37,502 bases of DNA from Fomitopsis serialis (lineage: Eukaryota; Basidiomycota; Agaricomycetes; Polyporales; Fomitopsidaceae). This document shows positions 1 through 11,098 of the stretch, piece after piece. Each line of letters begins with the position of its first letter. The stretch's first letter is position 1. The stretch is from the NCBI RefSeq assembly GCF_022376445.1, contig NW_025955338.1:1-37502 (forward strand). The letters are read 5' to 3'. A program made the position numbers and the translations under genes. Under the pieces are notes generated by a model that was given only the letters and a program-made list of their open reading frames with translations, did not search any database and was not told the origin of the DNA.

Positions 1-393
1 CAACAAGCAAACAATGTGCTAAGACGCGGCGGACGCCGGCCTGTACAAATGTGGGCGTTAAAACGCGCCACCCAGACCTGCGTCCCGTTCGAGGTGGTAT
101 AGTAGTCTATCGACGTGATGTTTGTATAGTAATGGGCAGGCAATCTAATTGGGTTGTGAGACGGGGTCTATTGGTGTGGTCTGAGGTCGGGACGTAGCAC
201 GCATGGTAATAAGGATAGGGAATAATGAAGCTGAAGGAAAAAAGGGGGAAAAGCATACGGTCCATACTCGGCTCTCCGGTGTCTTTCTCCTAGGGGCACA
301 AGCCGGAGTTGCCCCCTAGTGCACGAGGTGTCGATGGTAGTGTTGTGTTGTGTAGGGTGTGGGGACGGTACTTCGCCGTGCAGCTAGTACCGT
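1..393. other. Left-edge flank, no gene seen
   Basis: I see no supported coding region or RNA gene here. It lies on the 3' side of the minus-strand retroelement relic, so part of it could be that element's 3' untranslated end, but I see no poly(T) run on the plus strand that would mark its tail and cannot place the element's boundary. Confidence 0.4.
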
Positions 394-1160
394 TTAGTCT
401 TCTTCGTCCTCGTCGTTCTCCGCCTCTCCCTCTTCCTGGCCCTGGTCCTCCTCTCCGCTCGGGTCTCCGTCATCTTCGTCTTCCGCGTCTTCTTCTCTCG
501 CTTCCTGGTCCTGGTCTTCGTCGCCCCATCCGCCTGGCGGGTCCCCCGTCTTCGTGAACGCATTGCTTTTCCCGATGAACTTCGCGAGGGCGTCTATCCC
601 TTCCTCTGTGCCGAGGATAGTCGGCAGGTCGATCGTCGTGCTTACCGCGCGTAAGGTGTGTCGGTATTTCTCATATCGTGGGCAGTCCTGGAGGACATGG
701 CGTCGTGACTGGTATGGGTCGCCGCATGGGCAGTCAACTGGTTCGGTAGGTACGAATTCTTTGTAGTACTCGCCTATGAAGCAATGTCCCGTTCTGCACT
801 GCAGTGTTCGTCCGAATAGCTCTCGCGGTAGGGTAAGGAATGGTTTCCTCGGTTTGGCCTGTGGTGGTAGTCGGTTCGCTGATGCGAAGCGGCCTCTTGG
901 GTGTGTCTTTTTCCACTCATCAATCCATGCGTTCATCGCGCGTTCTTTGGCTCTGCGCAATGCGTTCGCTCGCGTCGCGTGTTGGTTGGGGCCTTCGTCC
1001 GCCGTGGCTTCCTTCGCTAGTACGTCCGCGATTTCGTTGCCTCTGATGCCCTTGTGGCCTGGCGTCCATGCTATTGTGATACGGTGTTCAGGGTTTGCCT
1101 CCAGGAACCGTATGGCGAAGTCTCCTGCGGCCCATCTGCGACTGCTGACATGGCACGGAC
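394..1160 (-). mobile_element. 5'-truncated non-LTR retrotransposon relic (RNase H and zinc-knuckle end of ORF2)
   Basis: This is the carboxyl-terminal end of a fungal LINE-type ORF2. The frame carries the RNase H signature TPGHKGIRGNEIADVLAKEA, which contains the catalytic-type His and Asp. About 100 residues later comes a zinc-binding pattern C-P-C-G...R-H-V-L-Q-D-C, then a long acidic Glu/Asp tail before the stop at 394. Reverse transcriptase and endonuclease regions are absent. Upstream of about 1160 the frame stays open to 1320, but its composition no longer resembles the family, so I place the break near there. Loss of the 5' part with an intact 3' end fits the usual 5' truncation during target-primed reverse transcription. 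The fragment is uninterrupted, which suggests a fairly recent insertion. It lies about 450 bp upstream of a plus-strand gene. The exact left boundary and any target-site duplication were not resolved. Confidence 0.8.
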
Positions 1161-1548
1161 CCACATGTAAAGACGATACGCGTGCCGTGCTGCGCCTTCT
1201 CTTGTGGCCGCGCAGCCCAGACCGAAACAAGAGCACGGTGAGCGTGCTCGTGCGCTTGGACGGCGGGGAACTGGCAAGGGACGAGCCGGCACACGCTCGG
1301 CGTGAGGGCATCCCAGTCAATCGAGGATCGCGCGCGAGACCCAGCGCGCCGAGGTTCGGGTACGCACCCCGGGTCCAAGCACACGCCGGCAGCCACTGGC
1401 TCGCTCGCTGCAGTGGTACCAGTGCGCACGGGGAGCACTTATCGCGCGCAATGCAGATTTGAAAGTGGCCGCAGCGGGGATGTCGGGCGGAAGGAGATGG
1501 GTCGGAGGGCAGAAGGCGGCTTGTCAGTTCTTGTCATCGCTCGCCGCC

Positions 1549-1566
1549 CGCTTGGCGAGCCAAGCG
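1549..1566. promoter_or_regulatory. Palindromic TTGGC/GCCAA element upstream of the small membrane-protein gene
   Basis: Two 8-bp arms, CGCTTGGC and GCCAAGCG, face each other across 2 bp. The element lies about 35 bp upstream of the TATA-like box at 1601 and about 130 bp upstream of the ATG at 1697. A dyad in this position could bind a dimeric transcription factor; no factor is identified. Confidence 0.4.
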
Positions 1567-1600
1567 CATCCCAGGGCGCCGCCTCCTTGGCGCACCAGCC

Positions 1601-1610
1601 TATCATATAA
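1601..1610 (+). promoter_or_regulatory. TATA-like box
   Basis: The sequence TATCATATAA is followed by a C/T-rich tract that runs up to the ATG at 1697, the usual layout of a fungal core promoter. It is the only AT-rich motif close to that start. Confidence 0.45.
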
Positions 1611-1696
1611 TCCTCCCGTCCCGCTGCCCTCCCAGCTCGCCTTCTCTCTCCGCCACCACCGTCTTCCTCGCCCCGCCAGCCGCCTTCGACCTTCCC

Positions 1697-2320
1697 ATGC
1701 GCCCCCACGCCGTCTGCCCCGTACTTCTCGCCTGGGCGCTCGCCGCCACCGCGCGCCCGATCGCAAGAGAGTAAGTCAGGTGACTTCCCGGTGGCTGAGC
1801 CCCTCCTGTGCAGCAGCACTGACCCCCGACGCGTTTCTCCCGCACAGCGACGGCGACTCGGACGACGGCACGCCGCCCTCGCCAGAGAGCAGCGGCTGGG
1901 TCATCGCCGTGGTGATTGTCATCGGTGCGTCGCACTCCGGCTCTCCGTACCGAGTCCTCGGCTGATGCGCCGTCTCTACGCAGTATTCGTGATCCTCGCC
2001 GTCGTCGCCACCGTCGTCTGGGTCAGCATCCGCCAGCGCAGGCGGAGAAAGGAGCGTGCGCAGCGCGCCATCGCTCGCACCACGCGGGAAGCACGGCGGC
2101 GGCAGTCAAGGCGACCCGAGTCGCCCGCCTCGTCGACCTCCTCGGACGAGTCTGTAGTGCTCGAGGTGAGTTGCCGTCTGCGTCCGGTGAGCTATCCGGC
2201 CTTAGACTCGAACAGTCCCTACCGGCCGACGACGTGAAGGCCAAGCCTCCCAAGAACGACCCCAAGTCTAGCCTGGGCAGCGGATCCTCCGACGGACACG
2301 GAACGAAACCACAACGGTGA
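1697..2320 (+). CDS. Small single-pass membrane protein with signal peptide, 145 aa, function unknown
   Basis: Four exons join in phase: 1697-1770, 1848-1924, 1984-2165 and 2216-2320 (introns of 77, 59 and 50 nt, all GT-AG). The product starts with a likely signal peptide (MRPHAVCPVLLAWALAATA). A short acidic lumenal or extracellular stretch rich in Asp, Ser and Pro follows. A single hydrophobic segment at about residues 44-67 is read across intron 2. The cytosolic tail begins with a very basic run (RQRRRRKER) and ends Ser/Pro-rich. The topology suggests a type I protein. The transmembrane helix is complete only when intron 2 is removed, which supports the model. For intron 3 I chose the acceptor at 2215 because it keeps phase and opens the longer final exon. 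I recognise no family. Its neighbours do not reveal a role. Confidence 0.65.
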
Positions 2321-2935
2321 CTTGCGCTCGGACCGACGATACCTACATGAACTCTACCTGCACCGCGTCCCAGCGCTGCCCCACGCCAGCTGCGCGTCCG
2401 GCCTGGATAGCCGCTAGTCCAGCACGTAGACGCACACAGCGAGCTGTGCATCACGACCCCCCACGCGCGCGCCCGACCACTGAACGCCGCCGAAGACTAT
2501 CATACTCTGTACGGTTCACATTGGGGAGACATGAGCAGAAGACACCCGCTACACTGTATTTTTATTCGTCTTGGGACTAGACAGTCGCCTGTGAGCCTCG
2601 TTGGCGTGTAGCCCTGATACCACTCGACTTCGGCACTGTACATACAGTCCTTGCCTCGAAGCGAGCGATGTACATGTATGCTGTGATATCTAGGTGGCAC
2701 ACATAGCAGAACAGACACACTACCTACCGTTACATCGTCGCGCGCAGCGCGCCGTACCGTCGCCGGTGCGACGCACGCAATACATGGGATTTCGTAACTA
2801 CAACAACCAGGCACTTCTCGTCACCACACATCAAATCGCATCACCGAACACATCCCTCGTCACAAAGTTCTAAGTTCAAGAACGACAACCGTCGCCGCGC
2901 CCAGCCGATAGCTAGCAGCTCCCCAGCAACCCTCC
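2321..2935. other. Intergenic, convergent 3' ends
   Basis: This stretch lies between the end of the small membrane-protein gene and the end of the SAPS gene on the other strand. It should hold both 3' untranslated regions. No supported gene or repeat was seen. Confidence 0.5.
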
Positions 2936-5900
2936 TCACTGAGTCCGTTCCGCCTTCCCCTGGGGCGACCCCCCGCCGAACTCGTCGAGCGAGCCCGTGC
3001 TCGACGTGCTCGCGAAGCTCCAGCTCCCCGCGCCGCCCCCGTCCGCCGACCCGCTCTCCGCGCTCTGGAAGTCGCCAAAGTCGCCGAACGAGTCGAACGA
3101 CGCGTCCTCGAGGTGCTCCGCCTCGGGCTCGGGCTCCTCGGCGAGGCGCGACGTGGACGAGAACGTGAATGGGTCCACCCCGCTCGCCGCCGCCGTGTCG
3201 GAGAAGGGGCCGAAGGTGTCCTGGAGGGATGGTTAGTATGGGATGGGGAGCAGGGAGGGGGCGGAGCGGAGGTGTACGTACGTCGTCGAAGGGGTCTTCG
3301 AAGGGGCCGCTGTTGTGACTCTGGCTGTTAGATGGAGCGAAGGCATCCTATCGGCGGGATGAGTGAATAGACATTGTTTCAACCGCTGGCGGGACGTACG
3401 TCAAACCCACTCGTACTGAGCGGTCTTCGATCGCCTTCATGCTGCCGCGCAGACACGGGCGGCGGGCGGAGGTCGAACGTCGAATGGGCTAGCCACCCGC
3501 CGTCCTCCTCCTCATCGTCCGACGCCTCGTCCGCCGACTCGAAATGCTCTGCGGACTGCATCTCCTGCGCCAGGTACTGCGCGAACTGTCACACATCACA
3601 ATGAACACATCAGCACGCCGGAACAAACAGCGGAAGAAAGGGAAGAGAAGAGACGCGCTTACATGCGGCGGCCCCGCCCGCGAAAACTCCTCGTCGTCAT
3701 CGTCCATCGTACCAAAGTCCGCGCTCCCCTCGCGCATCTTCGCCGTCCGCCGGAACTCGCCCTTCATCTGGCCCTCGCCGTCCTCGCCGTCCTGCTGCGC
3801 GGCTCGCCCCGGCGCCGTGCCCGTGTCCGCCTCGTCGACCTTCCACGCCGCGGACCCGTTGCGCATGCCCGGCGCGACGACGGGCTTGCCCCCGCCGAGC
3901 AGGATCGTGTCCTTCTTCTTCGTCTCCTTGTACCGCCCCGTCACGTACTCGTCCCACTCCGGCTGCGGCGCGTACTGCGCGGCGAGCAGCCGCAAGTCGG
4001 GCGGGAAGTGCTCGAGTGCGCCGATCACGTCCTCGGAGATGAGCGTTAGGTGGCCCATGTAGCCCAGGCGGACGCCTTTCGGCTTTGCACTGATATGCAG
4101 GGTTAGGGAGTAGAAGAGATGATGGACCGTGGCACGGACCTTTCCTGATCGTTTCGCTTTGAGCCCTCGATGATGCGGTGCATCAATCGCGCGTCCCGGA
4201 ATAGTGCTATTGTGAGCTCGCGGTTGAACCCACCGTCGATTCGACCTGTCAGAATCTGATGGATGAGGTCGTACACTACACTGTGAAGAAAATTGTTCCA
4301 AGGAAAGTCGAAAAACAGATCCTTTGTTCGTCGTCAGCCCGCTTGTCCAGTCAAGAACAGGTAACAGACCCACGAGAAGGGTAGACACGACGTTGGCTTC
4401 AAGAAACCGCTGCTTCAGCCTCTCGCCGAGTACCGGACGCCCGTTGGCGAAGTTCTCCATTGTGCTCTGTCTCCGGGTGCTCCGGCGAGAACTACTTGAC
4501 CGCGGTCTTGAAAGCGTGTCCGTATCTGATCCAGAATTCCAAGAGTTTTGGCGTGGAAGTGTGATGGCGGGCACATCTGTGGGGGAGGTACCGGGAGAGG
4601 GCACCAGGTTGGCTGATGGGACGAAGCTCGGTGATGATGAGGATGGAACGGAGGGTGATGATGAGAGTAGAGGAGACGAGCGGGAGAGGGGAGACGCCGT
4701 CAGAAGAGGATCCTTGTTCACGTTGGACCCTGGTTCATCGTACATGGCAATTTCTTCCATGGCGTCGTCATCGGAGCTGCCCGGTTCGTCGTCCCCGCTC
4801 ATATCCTCGTCAGAGTCCAGAAGCGACGACGAGTCGTTTTGCGCATTATGAACGGGGAAGTCGTGAGCGGGTTCGACCTCGTCGCCCTCTTCGTCGTCCA
4901 TGTCATCCTCGTTCGGTTCGCCACCGGAGCCGATAGCAATAACCTGAGCCAGTTGTTCCAGTGCGGACAATCCACCCTGTAGCCGACCAGAGGCATCGTA
5001 CAGATTGTCATATTCCCGTGGTCGATTGAGCAATGACATATTTGATGCGTGCAATAGCTCAGCATAGAGCTCGCATATCCGGTAACGTTCGAAGGTTAAC
5101 GGCGTCAATTCGCCCACTGTGGTCAAGACATGCCCACTCTAAACATAGTGTTAGTAACCGGGGGATTGGCAAGGGCGAGTAATGTTACCATGGATCTTGG
5201 TTGCCGGAGGAATTGCTGCAATGTGTCCAACTTGTCGCACATGATATCCAGCAAAGGTCCGAGGTGCACGACGCCCATACGGTTAACCATTTCGTTGAAC
5301 GCCGCCTCGAGCGCCTCGCGGCCACCCTGCCTATTCATCTGTAGCTGCTGCTGTATCTGTATCAGCCGGTTGCGCAGTGTGTGGAACAGATACGGCTCAA
5401 AATAGTCCGAGTTGTTTTGCCGAATCAGCTCGATGATGATGCAAATAGACTGCACGACAGATGATGCAGCGCACTCCGGGTCGGCTTTCGTTTGCGCAGA
5501 GTCGGCTTGGATTGTCTCAGGGCCAGTAGGTGTTGAGGGTTCCAGTACGGTCGGGCCAAAATCACAGAGGATATAGCTAACTAGCTTGGAGACGCTGTCA
5601 CGGTGAGCCAGCTCTCTTGCAAAGCAGTTTGAGGGCGAGACTTGGTTGTCAGCAATGCCAGCGCCAGGTGAAGGAGCAGCCATGGAGATGATGCCCTTGA
5701 TGAGCTCGGAGACGACCGTGTGCATGTCGGGGCTGTAAGCAGGGGAAAGCAGGTCGACGAGGCGAGACATAAGGTTCTCTTCGGATAGCCACTACACGCC
5801 TTGAGGTAAGAGGAGTTCGGGGTAGAGCATACTGCAGAGCAAAGAGAACATACGTCGAGAACGGTTGCACCGGCGGGCTGCTCGTCCAGCTGGATGATCC

Positions 5901-6596
5901 TGACGAGCAGGTCGGCGAACGCGGGAGTCTCGATGTGGCGAAGCAGTCGGTCTACGATGTTCGGTTGCGATCGAATGAAAGCAAGCATCTGAGCACGGAG
6001 CTCCATATTCACTTCCACAAATGTGAGAGGAAGAAAAACGCGTTCACCTCCGCAGGCTTTTTGCTCAAGAAAACAGCATTTATCTTGGCGAACTGGGACG
6101 CCATGACCATCTGCGTCTTCATGTCTTCTGGTGACCTGTCCATGACTGTCTCCCAAAATGGGGTGAGCAACTGCTCGCGGTTGTTGAGGCATGTTTCTAC
6201 TATGGTCCATATTTCGCTGCACAGGACCTCGGTGGAGACGTATGGGTACCTTCAGTCATAGCCGTCATACCACCGACCTGAGTAATCGCACAGAACACGC
6301 AAGAATGGACTCATGGCTCACTTGAATCGACCCCTATCCTCCCCCTCAATCTGGCCCGTCACATAGCCAAGCAAGCGCTGCAGCACGTCTATCCGCTGGA
6401 AGTAGCTGACGAGTCGCGTGTTCTGGGCTTTGCACTCCTGGAGCAGGTCGTCTTCGTCTAAGATAGCCTCTAATGATACGTCCTCCTTATCCAGGAGACT
6501 ATCAATCGTGGACGCATTGTGGAAGCCAAATCTGTCGACGGTAGATGTGAAGCGGTCAATTGAGAGTAGCTATCGTGGTCACTACCTCCAGAACAT
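2936..6596 (-). CDS. SAPS-family regulatory subunit of Sit4/PP6-type protein phosphatase, about 1027 aa
   Basis: Homologues (yeast Sap155/Sap185/Sap190, animal PP6R) bind the Sit4/PP6 catalytic subunit and direct it in G1 progression and TOR signalling. Eleven exons on the minus strand join in phase: 6586-6596, 6322-6531, 6048-6249, 5854-6000, 5189-5791, 4374-5138, 4140-4321, 3663-4089, 3400-3585, 3282-3347 and 2936-3220. The start MFWRFGFH...STIDSLLDKE is the family's characteristic amino end. The SAPS helical repeats follow, with FADLLVRIIQLDE, WLSEENLMSRLVDLLSP, LTFERYRICELYAELLH and KPKGVRLGYMGHLTLISED. A Ser/Asp/Glu-rich disordered insert interrupts the domain at about residues 430-560, and the tail is acidic with FGDFGDFQSAE-type motifs. 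The first coding exon is only 11 nt. The 47-nt intron 6001-6047 has the least certain acceptor. The family assignment is firm; which yeast paralogue it matches is not. Confidence 0.92.
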
Positions 6597-7119
6597 GCGG
6601 GACCGCAAAGGCTATACGATGGACTGATGTTGCCTGCTTTGTCGTATCGCCAGTCAGTCGCTGACAGTAGTTTGAAAGCAGTATAGACAGGCCGAAGCAG
6701 TGAGTGTAGGTGTATAGCAGGGGGTGTAGGTGCTGCTAGCGTCTATCGCCATTTCTGTCATAGACGCGTCTTCGAGCACTCACTCCTTCAGTGTGTCGAT
6801 CTTCGGATGTTCCCCGGGCACAACTTAGACTACAAGCTTTATACGTCTTCTATTTCATGATTGCCACGTCTTGCGCATTTTTCATCATAATAGAGTAGAG
6901 AAGTATCGTCACACCAGCAGCCCCAGTGCGCAATCCACGTAATAAGAGCCTAGGAAGGCTTACTCGGGGCGGACAGACCCGGACCGCAGTAGTCCACGGG
7001 GCACAAATGTCAATGGGTAGAAGACTGCCCTCCCCTCCGTCAAAGAGGACTTCTTGAACCTGCCCAGAGGAGACTAGCCAATGGGCATGCCTGCATGTGC
7101 AGCGAATGCATATCGTACA
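6597..7119. other. Intergenic: SAPS gene promoter side and SLM3 3' end
   Basis: Both flanking genes are on the minus strand, so this holds the 5' region of the SAPS gene and the 3' untranslated region of the thiouridylase gene. No supported gene or clear motif was seen. Confidence 0.45.
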
Positions 7120-8670
7120 TCAGAGTGGTTCCATGATTGTCCCACATCCCAAGACACGATCTCCATCCAATACAACGGCAACTTGTCCCGGAGCGACGTG
7201 CTTTTGTGGCTCTGCAAAAGTCAAACGCAGAGCATCTTCTTCCGCGCCTCTGAAAGTGCCGAAAGGTCAAGACGAGTACTGTAGAGCGCGGTCACGGAGA
7301 TACTTACCTCCGTACGGTGCACGCGACATCGGGTGTACGATATCCAAACTTCACACGACAGTGGAAAGCATTGTCTGTATTTAAAGCAGATGGCACAGAG
7401 TCGTGCCAGATCCATTGGAATCCCGATGCTACCAAGCCTTTGAAATATAAGGCGGGGTGATCTCTGCCAAAAAGTAAAGTCAGTCTGCATCGAGAGACAT
7501 CATCCTCAGGGAAACGTGCTACTTACGATCCGGGCACAACATAGACAATGTTATGTTCCAAATCTTTTCTTGCGACGTACGCCTTGCGATCCAGACCCGA
7601 TATCCGGGCATTTTGACCAATTGTGTACTGCCATAACCCCTGATGACGACCAACAGTTCGGTTGGTCTCGAGGTCCACAACCGAGCCAGGATTAGGGGTG
7701 ATGTACTGTGCTGAGCGAGACAAAATCAATCAACTATGAAAGCTTACTTGAATTGAACGAACCTAGGAAGTCGTTAAATCTCCTTTTCTCGCCCACAAAG
7801 CATATACCCATGCTTTCCTGTCTCGCCGCTGTCGGCAAGCCCGCCTTGCGTGCCAGTTCACGCACTTCACGCTTGCTGAAAGGGGCGAGCGGGAAGATAG
7901 TACGCGCAAGGCTCTGCTCGGAGATGGCTGAGAGGTAGTATGTTTGGTCTTTTGTCCTGTCCTTTGGTCTAATGAGCGTCGGACGCAGGACCGGGGTACC
8001 TCCAGCGGACTCGGAGATTAGAGAACGGTGCGCAACCCACGCCTTGTTAGCGTAATGTCCTGGAAAAAATATCGCAATGATTAAGTTGTGATGCAAAACG
8101 ACTAGGAAACCAACCTGTAGCAAGCCAGTAGTCTCCGTCCGCCAGTTGATCTACCAATCCGCCGAACTTGACTTCCCTGCACAAGGCAGGACATATCAGA
8201 GAACTGCCCATTGAGCTGCACGTATACACTCACTTATTACACCAAATATCGGGATTAGGGGTGTAACCCTTTCGCCACATGTCGAGACATGGTTCAAAGA
8301 CTCGGGTCCAGTATTGACGAGACAAGTCTACCTGAGCGGCTATGAATCTCAATACAACGACGCACAACTATGGAATTTGCATACCATCTTGCATGGGATA
8401 TCCAGCTTGTGGCAGACAAGTTGCACATCCTCCCAGTCTTTCTCCCATTCGCAGCCATGGTCGGTGCCCGATTCGTCCCGGGTATCCCAGTTCCTCATGA
8501 AGACGGCGGTTAAGGCGTAGTCCTGATAAACAATGTAAATCAAAGTCGTTGTGTCGATGGTCTATGAGTCCATGTACCTTTTCGCTGAGAAGCTTGGCTA
8601 CGACTGAAGAGTCTACACCTCCCGACATCGCCACGACCACTGACCGCAACATGAGTATAAGCCTATTCAT
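7120..8670 (-). CDS. SLM3: tRNA-specific 2-thiouridylase (MnmA/TRMU/Slm3 family), 385 aa
   Basis: The family places sulfur on C2 of the wobble uridine (U34) of Lys, Glu and Gln tRNAs; the eukaryotic members act in mitochondria. Eight exons join in phase: 8578-8670, 8385-8522, 8234-8331, 8115-8176, 7763-8059, 7527-7710, 7308-7463 and 7120-7249. The ATP-binding PP-loop SGGVDSS is at residues 16-22. The first catalytic cysteine is Cys108 in YTPNPDIWCNKEVKFG. The second is Cys217 in RQESMGICFVGE. ATGHYAN and the carboxyl-terminal GDRVLGCGTI also match the family. Length is close to bacterial MnmA. I chose the ATG at 8670; 8652 is an alternative. Neither gives an obvious mitochondrial presequence, though an in-frame open stretch continues to 8856. 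The gene is divergent from the poly(A) polymerase gene at 8965. Confidence 0.93.
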
Positions 8671-8964
8671 GACATGCCTCGGCACATACCACGGTCCCCC
8701 TTCTTGGGCTCGAGCCTCGGTGCATGATGTTTGTAGGTCGAGAAACAGCGCCGTACTAGAGACGGCCAACTCCTCATGAACTTCAGGAAGGATCAGCAGC
8801 CGAGCGTATGTTTGGATCGGAAGCCCTTGCCAAACAATTCCCATTTCCGGCATCACGATCGTGGGCGAATCTCCATCCGAATCTGCATTTGTGGCGAGCG
8901 CCGAGTCTCTGTTGAACCCGCCACAGTCGTGGTACTGTATACGCCCGAATCATTTCGCTCTCTG
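8671..8964. promoter_or_regulatory. Shared divergent promoter region between SLM3 and the TRF4-like gene
   Basis: Only 294 bp separate the chosen start codons of two divergently transcribed genes, so both promoters must lie here. Reading frames on both strands stay open through it, but their translations resemble nothing in either family. No clear TATA box was identified. Confidence 0.5.
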
Positions 8965-11098
8965 ATGTCCGGATCCAAGCCACCATCCTCCAGGAGCACT
9001 CCAGCTGCACAACAAAATGCGGGCTCGAATACAGAACGACGGCCGGATGATCGACGTGCTCGGCGGCGCAAGGCGAAGGAGAGACGCGAAGGGGAAGCGG
9101 GACCATCTGGGCTAAACACACCAGCGGAGCCAAGCGAGCAGAAGCCCACTGGGAAGAAGAGTCATGACACCTTTGAGGAGGCCGACTTCATCAAATTCAC
9201 GTTCTCGGACGAAGAGGAGAAGGCGGAAGAGGAGCAGCCTCCAGTTAGGGAGTGGGATAAGGGTAAGGGCAAGGCTTCAGAGCGTGACCACGCAGGGAGG
9301 AAGCGGAAGTCGGACGAGTTTGACTTGGATGACGGATACGCGAACAAGAAGGAGCGTATTGCAGCGGCTGCCCGGCAGGCACCGTGGGCCACTGACGTCG
9401 ACTGGGAGAGTTGCGCGAATGTCGCTGAAATGTACGTCTTGAACGATGGATTTCTCATGCTTTCCGTGAATTCATGTATGAACTCAGGCTACATCGCGAT
9501 GTGGAAGCCTTCGTGCATTACATATCGCCCACGCCCGAAGAAGACGAAGTGCGCTCGCTGGTCGTTGCGCAGATAGCACGGGCAGTACACGAGCGATTTC
9601 CGGACGCTCAAGTGCACCCATTCGGTAGCTACGAGACCAAGCTATACCTTCCCACTGGGTATGTCCTAGTACCAGTCCCCCGTAATACCCGGTCTCACAG
9701 TCACCAAGGGATATTGATCTGGTGATCCATTCACAGTCAATGACGCGTAGCGACAAGGAGAGCGTATTGCACTCTCTCGCAAATACCGTGAAGCGAGCGG
9801 GCATCACAGATAGAGTCCGAATCATCGCGAAGGCCAAAGTGCCGATTGTGAAATTCGTGACTACACACGGACGCTTCTCTGTGGACATCAGTGTCAACCA
9901 AATCAATGGTGTCGCTGCTGGCAAGATGATTAGGCACTTTCTGCAAGAGCTGCCCGCTCTTCGCAGTCTCGTTCTCGTCATCAAGTCTTTCCTTGCCCAG
10001 CGTAGTATGAACGAGGTCTACACTGGCGGTCTTGGGAGCTATAGCATCGTCTGCCTAGCCATCAGCTTTCTGCAGATGCATCCAAAGGTCCGCAGAGGCG
10101 AGATAGACCCTTCCAAGAACCTGGGTGTCCTCGTCATGGAGTTCTTCGAGCTCTATGGCTATTACTTCAACTACAGCGAAGTCGGCATATCAATCCGTGA
10201 TGGCGGCACGTACTTCAACAAACGAAGGAGGGGATGGCTTGATTACGGGCAATCTAAACTCTTGTCCATCGAGGATCCTGGAGACCCTTGTGAGTGTGCC
10301 ACTCGACGCTGCCTGGGTCATCACTAAGACCCTGATAGCGAATGACATCTCACGCGGCTCATACAACATTGCAAAAGTCCGAGCAACCTTCGCGGGTGCG
10401 CATGGGTTGATGACCTCTGCTGCGTACATGCAGGCAGGCTGGATCAGCGCGAACCGGGATCGCCGGCGTGTCCGCCTTGGTGATGGCCTCAACCGTCCGC
10501 ACCTGAGCATCCTCGCGAGGGTAATGGGTGTCACCCAGGAGGTATGGTAGTGATGTCATATGTTTTACCTGTTCGCTCAATGACCATGCTTCAGACCATC
10601 AATCATCGACGGTTGGTACAAGAAGTCTTCGAACTAAGGGTGCTACACCGCATGCTCGGCATCACCCCTCGAGCGGACATCGTATCGGACGTACCACACG
10701 CTGCCTCGAATGGGAAGTCGAACGTCGCGCATAAGGAGAGTGTAGAGACGGCTTGCAAAGAGGCTGAGGTGGCATCCGCGTCTAATAAGTCAGCGGCAGA
10801 AGACGAGGAAGAAGACGAGGAAGAAGAGAGCAGGTACAAGATCGATGATCGCCGAGAACCACCGCGAAAGCGCCGCAGGCTTGGTCGCGAATCCGACATG
10901 CATACTGTGTTCACGACGGATGAAGAGGACCCAGAGGACGTGCAAGATTACAATCTGCATGTGGTGGACGACGAGGACAGCGTGTCAGTTGCCAAAGGCG
11001 CGAAGCGTAGGGTGCCTCGACGTGATGCGAGTAGCAAAAGAGACTACTGGTTGTCGAAAGGCCTGGGATTCTCGGGAGATGCTAGTGATAGTGACTGA
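8965..11098 (+). CDS. TRF4: Non-canonical poly(A) polymerase, Trf4/Trf5 (PAPD5/Cid14) type, 641 aa
   Basis: Homologues form the TRAMP complex and add short oligo(A) tails to aberrant tRNA, rRNA and other nuclear RNAs, which sends them to the exosome. Five exons join in phase: 8965-9431, 9488-9658, 9709-10289, 10339-10541 and 10595-11098. After a charged disordered amino end, the nucleotidyltransferase core has GSYETKLYLPTGDIDLVI, with GS at 202-203 and metal-binding Asp214 and Asp216. The third carboxylate lies in FSVDISVNQ. A central domain then follows with LRSLVLVIKSFL, YTGGLGSYSIVCL and the PAP-associated segment NLGVLVMEFFELYGYYFNY. The conserved IEDPGDPSNDISRGSYNI is formed across the intron at 10290. 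The tail is acidic, then basic (PPRKRRRLGRE). An upstream in-frame ATG exists at 8776, but 8965 gives the sensible product. Trf4 and Trf5 cannot be told apart here; the symbol is for the family. Confidence 0.93.

Noticed and set aside
776..1462. A 228-codon plus-strand frame
   Set aside because: It overlaps the RNase H-bearing retroelement frame on the other strand, which is clearly the coding one.
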